From contig NZ_QPKV01000003.1 of assembly GCF_003339865.1 (NCBI RefSeq), positions 62,001 through 126,000 of the forward strand: 64,000 nucleotides of DNA, written 5' to 3'. The translations under genes were made by a program, and so were the position numbers. Below the pieces are notes generated by a model, which was given only the letters and a program-made list of their open reading frames with translations, did not search any database and had not been told where the DNA came from. Within the stretch, counting starts at the first letter, position 1. Each line of letters begins with the position of its first letter. Shown here one piece after another: positions 25,449-34,760 of this stretch. This DNA comes from Pedobacter chinensis (GTDB taxonomy: Bacteria > Bacteroidota > Bacteroidia > Sphingobacteriales > Sphingobacteriaceae).

Positions 25449-27011
25449 TTAATTTATCCACCGGGGATCACCTATTCCATTTGTTTTTAAATCTGGTTGA
25501 CTTATCGTAAAGTTACCAGTAGCTGGGTCTGTAAAACCCGGGTTCAAGGCTGTACCTCCAGCATCAATCTTAGCTCCTGACACAGAAGATGAAATGAGAT
25601 TGGATGTGCCAAAATAATTATTGCCGGATAACGTCGTTAAATTTGTAGCAGACTGATTAGCTAACAATACGGTAGTATTCGCTACAATATTCTTGGTGAA
25701 AGAAATTTCATGATTTGCCGCAGGTATGCGTACATAAAACAATCTCCTTACACTGGAAGCATAATTACCTACGCCATAAAATGTGTTATTGCTTACATTA
25801 ATAATTATTTTAGCTGCCGGATAGGTTGCACCAGCGGCATTATCCATACGGATAAACTCTCTTTCACTTTGGCCGTAAAGCGTATTATTAGTGAAGGTAA
25901 ATTTGTTTGCAAAGCCTGTACGGAAATCGATGAATTCGCCATCAGTACCGAAAGTATTAAAAATGTTGTTGTTGATCAAAATCGATGAAACAGTAGATAA
26001 GGCAGCAGTTATTCCAATAATACCTGCTTTATAATTCTTAACCACAGAACCATCGATTTCTAAATCTCCAAAATTTCCTATAGCATAAGATACCGCATAG
26101 TTTGGCACATTTCCTCCATCAATAATCAAATTTTTAAGTTTTAACGATGCTCCGCTTTGTACATTGAAATTAACATTGTTGAGCAAAGGTCTTTCAGTAG
26201 CCCTAACTGCAACAATTGAAATGGATTTTGTAACCGCAATGGTTGTTCCGGTAAAATCATAAGTTCCGCTGGCGAAGGCATAAGATTCTCCTCCAACAGC
26301 TGTTGACAACGCTGCTGTAAACTCAGCGACAGAGTTAATCAATTTTGCGTTACCAATATCAACTGCTGTTTTAAAAGTAATTGTACCCCTAACCTTAGCG
26401 CCATTGGTTAATCTTGCGGCATATGATGTTTCCGGGATTAAACCAGTTATAACCGCTTCACCGGCAGCAACTTCAGCAGCAGTAACCGTATGTGTAATAT
26501 TACCAGGGGTTAGCGTAATTGTTGTAGCAGCCTCGCCAGCTGGCCAGTTTAAAGTAACTGAATTTGCAGTCAGCTTGGCAGCATCAACGGCTTGAAGGAT
26601 CTGTTCGGCATCAGTTTTTGCTGTTGCGGTAATCCATTTGGAATCAGTTACGCCTTCTCCAACAGCTTTAACTCTAATTCCATATTGGGTATCGCCTGCA
26701 AGGCCGGTAACTGTATAAGGAACTTGCAAGAAAGTGATATTATTCACTGTTTTTACCGGCGATCCTGAAAAATCTGTGTTTTCAAAGATCTCAATAGTAT
26801 AAGTTTTAGCATTATTTACTGCTTTCCAGGCCAATCTAACGCCTGTTTTATCAACAACTGTTGCGGTTAATCCTGTTGGTGAAAAAGCCCTGTCTACTTC
26901 CAGTTTAGTAATTTCTTCCGCTACATTATCTTTACAACCTGATAAACTTAGCGAAGAGATCAGAAAGAAAGCAGCTACATATATATTATTTCTATTCATA
27001 ACCCAATTCAT
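25449..27011 (-). CDS. Surface lipoprotein with fibronectin type III and DUF4957/DUF5123-like beta-helix domains
   Basis: 520 residues. The signal has lipobox LSLSGCKD near residue 27, so it is probably exported to the cell surface in a SusE-like position. A fibronectin type III domain (about 45-130: SPTGLTATVVDKTGVRLAWK) and a second, weaker one are followed by a right-handed beta-helix region with repeated solenoid turns (VQSGASLKLKNLIIDGG; INNNIFNTFGTDGEFIDFRTG) of the DUF4957/DUF5123 type seen in pectin loci. Binding of pectic chains is the likely role; no catalytic residues were recognised. The ATG at 27011 overlaps the susD stop by one base; an ATG at 26999 would remove four residues and is equally good. 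Confidence 0.82.
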   Translation of the reverse strand: MNWVMNRNNIYVAAFFLISSLSLSGCKDNVAEEITKLEVDRAFSPTGLTATVVDKTGVRLAWKAVNNAKTYTIEIFENTDFSGSPVKTVNNITFLQVPYTVTGLAGDTQYGIRVKAVGEGVTDSKWITATAKTDAEQILQAVDAAKLTANSVTLNWPAGEAATTITLTPGNITHTVTAAEVAAGEAVITGLIPETSYAARLTNGAKVRGTITFKTAVDIGNAKLINSVAEFTAALSTAVGGESYAFASGTYDFTGTTIAVTKSISIVAVRATERPLLNNVNFNVQSGASLKLKNLIIDGGNVPNYAVSYAIGNFGDLEIDGSVVKNYKAGIIGITAALSTVSSILINNNIFNTFGTDGEFIDFRTGFANKFTFTNNTLYGQSEREFIRMDNAAGATYPAAKIIINVSNNTFYGVGNYASSVRRLFYVRIPAANHEISFTKNIVANTTVLLANQSATNLTTLSGNNYFGTSNLISSSVSGAKIDAGGTALNPGFTDPATGNFTISQPDLKTNGIGDPRWIN

Positions 27012-28807
27012 TATAAGTTCAAGTTCTTATTATTTAACAATCCGTTTGATGAGTCTAAGAAAACTTGCCATATTGGCCAAACTTGCTGTGCGTTAGGATC
27101 TTTTACAGCGAGTGCATCCCAGTAAGTTACCGCATCACCCGATGATACCAATGTCCATGTTTTATTTGAGGTATAACCTAAAGCTAATCCTTGTGCATCT
27201 GTATCTCCATAGTTCAAGCCATATATTTCAACAGTTTCTCCATTGGCAGCTGTTCTATAATAAATTTTTGCAGGAAGCGTAGCATATTTGCCTTGTCTGT
27301 TCTCCAATTGCTGTAATTTAGTTTTAGCTTCTGCCAGTTTTGTGTTTAATAAATTCCAGCGGATCAGATCCCCTTTTCTTAACATTTCTCCTGTAAATTC
27401 TAAAGCTCTTTCATTTACGATAGCATCAAAAAATGCTTGTTTAGACGCAGAGGCTGTTGCCATGAACGCAGTAACTTTAGCTGGGTCATTTGGAAAAGCA
27501 CGATCACGAATCATTTTTAAATAGGGTGCGGCGGCGGCCGGGCCATCCAGCTCATTGATTGCTTCAGCTGCCATTAAAACGACATCAGCATACCTCATGT
27601 ACATCCAGTTTAAACCGTCATCGTTGGTAGAAGTGACTCTTCTTTTCATCCATTCGTAACGGTATTTACCAAAGTACAAACGACCTAAACTTGAAGGAAC
27701 CTGATAACCACCTGTATCTCCAGTGCCTCCATCCCATTCGTATGGTACTACAGTAACATCTCTTCTCACATCGCCTGCTTCATATTCATACAGCATAATC
27801 GGGTTTGGTCCGTTTGTTCCACCTTTATTTTGCCCGGTGTATTTATCAGTTTTAAGATGTTTAACCCCTAAATCAAAAATTACCCTGCCTCTTCCTTCGC
27901 TAAATGGAATTTCCCAAATAGATTCTAAGCCTGCTGCGCCCGCTTCTTCATTTAATTTTCTAAAAATCTCTTCAAAACCAAGTAGCCTTAGCTTGTTACT
28001 ATTAATAATATCAAGGCATTCCTTTTTGGCTATTGCGTACATTTTTTCTTTGGATAATTCAGGATCTGAACTTAAACGAACCGTTCCATCCAGGCGCTGT
28101 GCATAGCCACCTGCTGCCAAAGCTAACCGGGCCCTTAATCCTTTCGCAAAAGCTTTGCTTACTCGTTCAACTTTAGCCGTTGTGGCATTGTCGTTTGGCC
28201 AGGGCAGGTAACCCGCGGCCTCATCTAAATCTGCCAATAACTGTTTGTAAATAACATCTCTGTCACTTCTGGCTAAATAAGTAGTCGCTGTGGTAATAGG
28301 CTCGAAACGAGCTGGTACATCTCCCCATCCCCTGATTAAATCGTTATATAAAACGGCTCTCAAGGTTAAAATTTCGCCCAATATTTGCGCCATTTGAGCA
28401 TTACTTTCAATTTTGCCATAAGTCCTGATTCCTCTGATGGCTAAGTTAGCCCGCTCTATTCCTTCATAAAATTTTGCCCAGGCATTGTTATCCGTGTTCA
28501 TTTGCCCGTTATTTACATTGGCATTGTAGTTTGACAGCCTTGATTTATCGTCGGTTGTGGCTTTTAATGTATTATTAACCTCGGTATCGTTATTAATACC
28601 ATAAAAAACCAAAAAACGTCCGCGATAAGAATTGGTTTCTCCAAATGATTGGATCATTCCGGCTATCGCTCCTTCTGCCAGACCCGGGGTTGAAAAAATA
28701 ACAGATTCATCTAATGAGGATTTTGTTGGTGCCTCTAATGCTTTTTTACAGCTGCTTATAAAAGTAATGGCTGTAATGATGAACAGTGTATATATAATCT
28801 TTTTCAT
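27011..28807 (-). CDS. susD: SusD/RagB family nutrient-binding outer membrane lipoprotein
   Basis: 598 residues. The lipobox is FISSCKKALEAP (Cys about 20). TPR-like SusD fold with typical segments: YNDLIRGWGDVPARFEP, RLALAAGGYAQRLDG, YMRYADVVLMAAEAINEL and the C-terminal YLKMIRDRAF / ERALEFTGEMLRKGDLIRW. It caps the SusC transporter and binds oligosaccharide; pectin fragments are inferred from the neighbouring esterases. The ATG at 28807 is chosen over a TTG at 28828 because it yields a clean lipoprotein signal and lies 21 bases after susC. The following lipoprotein start overlaps the stop, so translation is coupled. Confidence 0.95.
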   Translation of the reverse strand: MKKIIYTLFIITAITFISSCKKALEAPTKSSLDESVIFSTPGLAEGAIAGMIQSFGETNSYRGRFLVFYGINNDTEVNNTLKATTDDKSRLSNYNANVNNGQMNTDNNAWAKFYEGIERANLAIRGIRTYGKIESNAQMAQILGEILTLRAVLYNDLIRGWGDVPARFEPITTATTYLARSDRDVIYKQLLADLDEAAGYLPWPNDNATTAKVERVSKAFAKGLRARLALAAGGYAQRLDGTVRLSSDPELSKEKMYAIAKKECLDIINSNKLRLLGFEEIFRKLNEEAGAAGLESIWEIPFSEGRGRVIFDLGVKHLKTDKYTGQNKGGTNGPNPIMLYEYEAGDVRRDVTVVPYEWDGGTGDTGGYQVPSSLGRLYFGKYRYEWMKRRVTSTNDDGLNWMYMRYADVVLMAAEAINELDGPAAAAPYLKMIRDRAFPNDPAKVTAFMATASASKQAFFDAIVNERALEFTGEMLRKGDLIRWNLLNTKLAEAKTKLQQLENRQGKYATLPAKIYYRTAANGETVEIYGLNYGDTDAQGLALGYTSNKTWTLVSSGDAVTYWDALAVKDPNAQQVWPIWQVFLDSSNGLLNNKNLNL

Positions 28808-28828
28808 TTTCTTAAAATTAAATTCCAA

Positions 28829-31800
28829 CTAAAAATTAACATTCAAACCAAATACAAAAGATCTGCTTCTTGGATAGGCAGAATAATCTACTCCCGGAGT
28901 GAGATTTGTTCTGCGCCTTGTAGAAACCTCAGGATCGAATCCGGTGTAATTGGTTAACAACCATAAATTATAAGCGGAAGCATAAACTCTCAATTTTTTC
29001 ATTTTTAATTTACCGGCAATGTCTTGTGGTAAGGTATAACCCAATGTTAGTGTTGATAACCTCAAAAATGATCCGTCTTCAACAGCCCAGTCACTCAATA
29101 CAAAAGTTCTCATATAAGGTGACCATAATGTGGTATTCGCATTCATAGCGGTAAGCTCTGCCGGATCATTACTGATCGTACCATCAGCACGAAGGTTTGT
29201 CCAACGGTTGCCGCTTGCCATTGCAGAAATCATATTTCTTGAACTGTACTTACTGGTAGAGGTATATTCAATTTTATTGGCATTGTAAATATCATTTCCA
29301 TAACTCCAATTAAAATATGCACCGATATCAAAACTGTATATTCTGGAATTAACAGAAAAACCACCAGTATTTAACGGGTTTGCATTACCAATAACTGTTC
29401 TGTCTGATAAGTCGATTTTACCGTCGCCGGAAATATCTTCTATTTTCATTGAACCCGGACGAAGCGCTCCAATAAAAGCAGTCGCATCTACCACACCTGG
29501 TTTTAATGTCCAGTTGCCTGTTGTTGCATTATAGCCTGAAAAATCAGAAACTTCATATCTGCCAGCGCTGCGATAACCATATATTCTACCTACTGATGCA
29601 CCTTCTTCTACCAAATAATCTACCCCAATTTCTGTTGATGCCCAGCCAGATGATCCGTTAATGTTTTTGATCGCACCTAATGAAATTACTTTATTTCTGT
29701 TGAAATTTATGTTGGCGCTGAAACTCAAATCAAAATTGGTTTTTCTTACCGCATTCCAGTTCAATGAAAATTCAAGCCCTTTGTTTTGCGTTTCGCCTAT
29801 ATTACGATATTGGAAATCGTAACCTGTACCTGCAACCGGGAATTGCAATAATAAATCTTTTGTTCTGTTTAAATAAGCATCAACGGTACCGGTAATTTGT
29901 GAGTTCAACAATGAAAAATCCAATCCTATGTTTTTGGTCACCGTGGTTTCCCATTTCAGGTCAGGGTTTGCCATTGTTTTAGATGCTGCCCAATAGTTAT
30001 TGAAACCATTTACCCATGTAGTAACTGAATTTTGAAATGTTTGGCTCATTTGCCCCGGAGGGATATTATTGTTGCCCGCAGTACCATAACTTGCCCTTAA
30101 TTTCAAATCCGTTAACCATGACTTGGTTCCTTTCATAAAATCTTCCTGAGAAATTCTCCAAGCCGCAGAAACTGAAGGGAAATATCCCCATTGATTTTCC
30201 GGAGAGAATTTAGATGAACCATCTGCCCTAAAGGTGGCACTCAGTAAATATTTACCTAAATAGTCATAATTCGCTCTTCCGAAAAATGACAATAATTTAT
30301 CATCGGGAGAAAAATTGTTATCAATAGAATTTGCTTGTCCCTGAGTTGACAAAACCCGTGCGTCCTGAAAAGCAAATGATTTAGGAAAGCCGTGAACAAC
30401 ATTGGTTAATATCCCCAGCTCTGTTTTAATGAATTCCTGTCCTAGCAGAACATTCAAATTATGGTTTTTACTTAAAACCTTACTGAAATTATAATTTAAA
30501 GTATTTGTGTTTCTAATACTGTTTCGGTTGGTATTAGTGAAAATAATGGCAGGAAGATTTTGATTTTCTGCTGAAGGAACATTCCTTACGTAGTAAGTTG
30601 TTGTGCCATAGAAACGATCCTGATCGTTCCTGAAACCATCGTATCCCACTTCAGATCGCAATCTTAAATTATCAATAATATCATAACTAATTGCACCATT
30701 GATGTTATAAGTTTTACGCTGAACATATTGATCGTTATCAGATATCGAAATCAGGGGATTATAAAGATTAAACTCATCATCCGTTTCTGTTGTGGTTGTT
30801 AAACCAGGTACAGGGAAAGATGGATAAAGCATGGCATTTTTTAAACGCGAATCAGCCGATGACACTTCATTTTGCTCGTTGGCACCACCTCCTTTTGTTT
30901 TGGTGTTTGCATATCTTAGTCCAAAATCAAGTGTGAGATTTTTATATAATTTATGATTTAACTTAAAATTGATATTTTGTCTTTCAAAATCAGAAAGCTG
31001 CATGATGGCTTTATCCTTAACAAAACTATGGCTAAGGCTATATTTGGTTTTATCACTACCTCCGCTAATATTAATGTTTTGGTTAAAAGTAGTTCCGGTA
31101 CGTCCGAAAATAATATCTTGCCAATCGTTTGCCGGCACATTTCCATATAAATCGATATCCTGATAATTGCCAAAATATTGCGTATAATCATTAGGAGATC
31201 TATCTAAAAGTGATCGTTCGTATTGCCAGGTCACATAATCTAAAGGCGATAACACATCCAATTTATTAGCAAGTGTTCTTGTACCGGTAAATACATTGTA
31301 GCTTATGGAGGTTTTACCGTCCTTGCTGTTTTTAGTGGTCACTAATATTACTCCATTTGCACCCCTGGAGCCATAAATAGCGGTTGATGAAGCGTCTTTC
31401 AACACATCGATCGTTTCTATATCTTGTGGTGCTATATCAGCAATAGAGGTTACCGGGAAACCATCAACAATGTAAAGAGGAGAATTATCACCGGTAATAG
31501 ATCCGCCGCCTCTAACTCTTACCACTAAATCAGCATCAGGAGAACCTTCAGTTGATGCGATACTTATACCGGCAACACGACCTTGAATTGCTTCCAGTGC
31601 CGACGAAACCGGAGCTGCTGCGATGACATCGGCGCCAACAGATGATACAGCGCCAGTCAAATCTTTTTTACGCACTGTACCATAACCGATGTTAACCGTA
31701 ACTTCCTGCAGTGTATTGGCATCTTCTTCCAAAGAAACATCAAGTTTTGATTGATCGCTAACGGTAATACTTCTGGTTTTGTAACCAATGTAAGTAAAAG

Positions 31801-32017
31801 TTAAAATCGCTCCTTTTGTTGGGATGGAAATTTTGTAACCTCCGTTAGCATCGGTGCTCGCTCCCGATTTAGAATCTTTAACGGTTATACTTACCCCAAC
31901 CAACGGCTGACCATCAGACTTATCTTTAACAATACCCGTGAGCTGTCTGTTTTGTGCCCGGGCAACAGATAATCCAAAAAAAGAGAAAAATGCTAAAAAG
32001 AGTAAAACTCTGTTCAT
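28829..32017 (-). CDS. susC: SusC/RagA family TonB-linked outer membrane transporter
   Basis: 1062 residues. The signal peptide ends ARAQ (about 22). A carboxypeptidase-like domain (about 25-100: LTGIVKDKSDGQPLVGVSIT) is followed by a TonB-box-like segment near VTVNIGYGTVRKKDLTGAVS. The plug (about 120-230) has GVDVIAAAPVSS-like and VRGGGSITGDNSPLYIVDGF motifs plus IDVLKDASSTAIYGSRGANG, typical of SusC. The barrel ends RSRSFVFGLNVNF with a terminal Phe. It imports oligosaccharides with SusD. First gene of the five-gene pectin operon, divergent from the LacI regulator. Confidence 0.96.
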   Translation of the reverse strand: MNRVLLFLAFFSFFGLSVARAQNRQLTGIVKDKSDGQPLVGVSITVKDSKSGASTDANGGYKISIPTKGAILTFTYIGYKTRSITVSDQSKLDVSLEEDANTLQEVTVNIGYGTVRKKDLTGAVSSVGADVIAAAPVSSALEAIQGRVAGISIASTEGSPDADLVVRVRGGGSITGDNSPLYIVDGFPVTSIADIAPQDIETIDVLKDASSTAIYGSRGANGVILVTTKNSKDGKTSISYNVFTGTRTLANKLDVLSPLDYVTWQYERSLLDRSPNDYTQYFGNYQDIDLYGNVPANDWQDIIFGRTGTTFNQNINISGGSDKTKYSLSHSFVKDKAIMQLSDFERQNINFKLNHKLYKNLTLDFGLRYANTKTKGGGANEQNEVSSADSRLKNAMLYPSFPVPGLTTTTETDDEFNLYNPLISISDNDQYVQRKTYNINGAISYDIIDNLRLRSEVGYDGFRNDQDRFYGTTTYYVRNVPSAENQNLPAIIFTNTNRNSIRNTNTLNYNFSKVLSKNHNLNVLLGQEFIKTELGILTNVVHGFPKSFAFQDARVLSTQGQANSIDNNFSPDDKLLSFFGRANYDYLGKYLLSATFRADGSSKFSPENQWGYFPSVSAAWRISQEDFMKGTKSWLTDLKLRASYGTAGNNNIPPGQMSQTFQNSVTTWVNGFNNYWAASKTMANPDLKWETTVTKNIGLDFSLLNSQITGTVDAYLNRTKDLLLQFPVAGTGYDFQYRNIGETQNKGLEFSLNWNAVRKTNFDLSFSANINFNRNKVISLGAIKNINGSSGWASTEIGVDYLVEEGASVGRIYGYRSAGRYEVSDFSGYNATTGNWTLKPGVVDATAFIGALRPGSMKIEDISGDGKIDLSDRTVIGNANPLNTGGFSVNSRIYSFDIGAYFNWSYGNDIYNANKIEYTSTSKYSSRNMISAMASGNRWTNLRADGTISNDPAELTAMNANTTLWSPYMRTFVLSDWAVEDGSFLRLSTLTLGYTLPQDIAGKLKMKKLRVYASAYNLWLLTNYTGFDPEVSTRRRTNLTPGVDYSAYPRSRSFVFGLNVNF

Positions 32018-32145
32018 AATTATTATTGATTTGAAAGTTATTTGGTTTTTCTATATGATTCTGCAATTGCTTGCCTGTAGAATATAATTCTATTTCGGAA
32101 TGTTATTGTTTATTAATATTTGGTTACGTTGATGTAACAATTTTA

Positions 32146-32153
32146 CAAACTTA
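32146..32153 (-). promoter_or_regulatory. Candidate -7 box of the susC promoter
   Basis: Minus-strand TAAGTTTG matches TAnnTTTG exactly, giving a leader of roughly 120 bases before susC. An imperfect inverted repeat TTGGTTAC/GTAACAA lies immediately downstream at about 32120-32140. Confidence 0.45.
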
Positions 32154-32187
32154 AAATCGATTGAAATCAGATTTAACTAAAAAAGTG

Positions 32188-32201
32188 TGCAAACGTTCCC
32201 A
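32188..32201. promoter_or_regulatory. Candidate LacI-family operator in the susC-lacI divergent region
   Basis: TGCAAACGTTCCCA fits the LacI-family consensus TGNAANCGNTTNCA with one mismatch. It lies upstream of the susC -7 box and about 85 bases before the regulator start, so it could serve both promoters. Confidence 0.45.
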
Positions 32202-32285
32202 AAAACGTCATTTTAACGCTTATTAAAATCGCCCTCTAAGACTGTAAGAAAGATATTTTTCGTAACTTGTACGCATTACCACAAA

Positions 32286-33320
32286 ATGAGATTTGAAACT
32301 TCCACCATAAAAGACATTGCTAAGGCGCTCGGACTATCAACTTCTACAGTTTCCAGGGCTTTACGAGACCGTTATGAGATTAGTGAAGAAACCAAAAAAC
32401 TGGTTTTAGCTTATGCAGAAAAGGTTAATTACAGGGCAAATCCTATAGCAAGAAGTTTAAAAGAAAGAAGAAGTTACTCTATCGGAATTATTGTTAGCGA
32501 AATTGCCAATAACTTCTTTTCGCAAGTGATCAACGGAATTGAATCGATTGCATATGACCGGGATTATCATGTGATTATTTCACAAAGCCATGAATCTTAC
32601 AAACAAGAAAAACTCAATGTGGAGCATCTGGCTTCCAGGTCAATTGATGGCTTATTGATTGCACTTTCTTCTGAAACTCAGGATATCAGTTATCTACGTG
32701 ATTTATATGCTAAAGGTTTGCCCATTGTTTTTTTTGACCGGGTTCCCGAAGATTTTGAAACGCATAAAGTGATTGCAAACAACTTTAAAGGTGCCTTTGA
32801 TGCAACGGAGCATCTTATCCTGTCAGGGAAAAGGGTAATTGCTCATTTAACAAATTCTGAAAATCTATCCATCACTAAAGAACGTTTAAAAGGTTATCAG
32901 GCTGCACTTGCAAAATATCACATTGAATTTAAACCGGAACTTGTAAAATATTGTCAGCACGGCGGCATGCACAGTGCCGAACTGGAACAAGCAGTGAAAG
33001 AACTTTTGCCATTAAAACCTGATGGAATCTTTATTTCAAGTGATCGTTTAACCACAGGCTGTATCGTGGCGCTGAAGAAAACAAATCCTGAAGTGGCACA
33101 CAAAATCGCTATTGCAGGTTTTACCAATTCTAATTTAGTGGAGTTGTTTTCGCCATCTTTAACATCAGTAAAACAACCTGCATTTGAAATGGGACAGGTT
33201 GCTACAGAATTACTTATTTCCATGATTGAAGCTAAAAGACCAGTAACGGAATTCGAAATCAAGATTTTAGATACGGAATTGGTTAAGATGCAAAAAAACA
33301 TCGGAAATAGATTTTTATAA
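32286..33320 (+). CDS. LacI-family transcriptional regulator of the pectin locus
   Basis: 344 residues. The N-terminal helix-turn-helix TIKDIAKALGLSTSTVSRAL (about 7-26) and hinge helix region NYRANPIARSLKERRS are complete. The C-terminal periplasmic-binding-protein-like effector domain begins YSIGIIVSEIANNFFSQVI and includes IDGLLIALSSE and GIFISSDRLTTG. Divergent orientation from susC and the LacI-like site between them suggest local control of the pectin operon by a sugar-acid effector; this is inference. Confidence 0.92.
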   Translation: MRFETSTIKDIAKALGLSTSTVSRALRDRYEISEETKKLVLAYAEKVNYRANPIARSLKERRSYSIGIIVSEIANNFFSQVINGIESIAYDRDYHVIISQSHESYKQEKLNVEHLASRSIDGLLIALSSETQDISYLRDLYAKGLPIVFFDRVPEDFETHKVIANNFKGAFDATEHLILSGKRVIAHLTNSENLSITKERLKGYQAALAKYHIEFKPELVKYCQHGGMHSAELEQAVKELLPLKPDGIFISSDRLTTGCIVALKKTNPEVAHKIAIAGFTNSNLVELFSPSLTSVKQPAFEMGQVATELLISMIEAKRPVTEFEIKILDTELVKMQKNIGNRFL

Positions 33321-33368
33321 TACAATCTCTGTTTTTTCAACCCCAAACTACAACTCCGAACTAATTAT

Positions 33369-33376
33369 TACCTTTG
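33369..33376 (+). promoter_or_regulatory. Candidate -7 box 4 nt from the rlmI-like start codon
   Basis: TACCTTTG matches TAnnTTTG exactly and is followed by CAAT and then ATG. Transcription from here would start at or next to the ATG. Confidence 0.5.
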
Positions 33377-33380
33377 CAAT

Positions 33381-34565
33381 ATGGTAGAAATCATATTAAA
33401 GAAAGGGAAAGAGAAAGCTGCATTACAAAGACATCCATGGATATTTTCTGGTGCATTAGAAAAAATTAAAGGAAAACCTGCTAATGGAGCGGTTGTTAAA
33501 GTTTTTGCTTTCGATAATGAGTTTCTGGCCTATGGTTATTACAATAGCAATTCAAGAGTTGCTGTTCGTCTTTTAGAGTGGGATGAAAGTCAGGTAATTG
33601 ATAAAAACTGGTATCAAAACCGCTTAAAGCAAGCCATTGCCTCCCGTCAGTTTATTCTTAATGGAGAAACCAATACCTGTCGTTTAGTTTTCAGTGAAGC
33701 TGATTTCTTGCCTGGACTGATCGTTGATCAATATGCTGATTTTCTTTCATTACAAATTCTGAGCTCGGGAATTGAAAATGCGAAAGCAGATATCGTTGAA
33801 ATTTTAAAAACAGAACTTCAGCCAAAGGGAATTTTTGATAAAAGTGATGCCACTGCCCGAACACATGAGGGTTTACCTGTTGAAAACGGACTGCTTTGGG
33901 GAGAAAATCCTCCTGAGTTTTTGCAAGTGAAAGAAAACGGAATAACTTACAATATCAATATTGCTGAAGGACAAAAATCTGGCTTCTATTGCGATCAGCG
34001 TGATAACAGAAAGATTTTGGCAAGCTATACAAAAGGCAAAAAGGTTTTGGATTGCTTTAGTTATAGTGGTGGTTTTAGTTTAAATAGCTTAGCTAATCAT
34101 GCAGCAAGTATTACCAGCGTTGATAGTTCGGCGCTGGCTGTAGAAACCCTAAAACAAAATGTAGAACTGAACAATTTTGATACGGGTAAGGTTACCGCTA
34201 TTCAATCGGATGTAAACAAGCAATTAAGAGCATTTAAAGAGACAGGAGAGTTATTTGATGTCATTGTACTCGATCCTCCTAAATATGCTCCTTCACGCTC
34301 CGCTTTAGATAGAGCGGCAAGGGCTTACAAAGACCTCAACAGACTTGGGATGCTGTTACTTGAGAAAGGAGGTTTATTAGCAACTTTCTCCTGTTCTGGT
34401 GCCGTTGATATTGAAACTTTTAAACAAATCATTGCGTGGGCTGCACTTGATGCAGGTAAAGAGGTTCAAATCATTAAACAATTCTGTCAACCAGAAGATC
34501 ATCCTGTACGAATTTCTTTTTCAGAGGGAGAGTATTTAAAAGGTTTGTTGCTGAGGGTTTTGTAA
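33381..34565 (+). CDS. rlmI: 23S rRNA (cytosine) methyltransferase, RlmI-like
   Basis: 394-residue cytoplasmic methyltransferase. It has an N-terminal PUA domain (about 1-80: RHPWIFSGALEKIKGKPANG), a central EEHEE-type domain (about 85-185) and a Rossmann SAM-binding domain (GQKSGFYCDQRDNRK; VLDCFSYSGGFSLNSL; motif IV region VLDPPKYAPSR). CxG-type cysteine FSCSGAVD matches RlmI rather than NOL1. It is predicted to make m5C1962 in 23S rRNA by homology. Single gene with a -7 box 4 bases before ATG. Confidence 0.88.
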   Translation: MVEIILKKGKEKAALQRHPWIFSGALEKIKGKPANGAVVKVFAFDNEFLAYGYYNSNSRVAVRLLEWDESQVIDKNWYQNRLKQAIASRQFILNGETNTCRLVFSEADFLPGLIVDQYADFLSLQILSSGIENAKADIVEILKTELQPKGIFDKSDATARTHEGLPVENGLLWGENPPEFLQVKENGITYNINIAEGQKSGFYCDQRDNRKILASYTKGKKVLDCFSYSGGFSLNSLANHAASITSVDSSALAVETLKQNVELNNFDTGKVTAIQSDVNKQLRAFKETGELFDVIVLDPPKYAPSRSALDRAARAYKDLNRLGMLLLEKGGLLATFSCSGAVDIETFKQIIAWAALDAGKEVQIIKQFCQPEDHPVRISFSEGEYLKGLLLRVL

Positions 34566-34634
34566 AATTTTATTGCCTGCGGTCGTTTCCCAATCCATAA
34601 TCGGCACTTGAGATATAAAATGACTGGGTGTTTC

Positions 34635-34735
34635 GGTTGGTGGAGATACCAACCAATAGAATAACCATAAATAAGCCACAGATTCGCAGATTTTTCATCT
34701 TGAGCGTAGTCGAAGAAAATCTGCGAATCTGTGGC
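34635..34735. repeat. Two intergenic hairpins, one with a perfect 20-bp stem
   Basis: GGTTGGT (34635-34641) and ACCAACC (34648-34654) are perfect 7-base arms. GCCACAGATTCGCAGATTTT (34675-34694) pairs perfectly with its complement at 34716-34735 across a 21-base loop. The hairpins lie between convergent genes, so they may terminate transcription in both directions, but there is no T-run immediately after the stem. The word GATTCGCAGAT resembles GATTACGCAGAT at 62665. Confidence 0.75.
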
Positions 34736-34760
34736 GCGCTCATTTTAAGGAAATATAAAA

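Noticed and set aside
28808..28828. TTG start for susD seven codons upstream
   Set aside because: The ATG at 28807 gives a standard lipoprotein signal and needs no rare start.
34675..34735. Perfect inverted repeat as ends of an insertion sequence
   Set aside because: Only 21 bases lie between the arms, no transposase or target duplication is visible.
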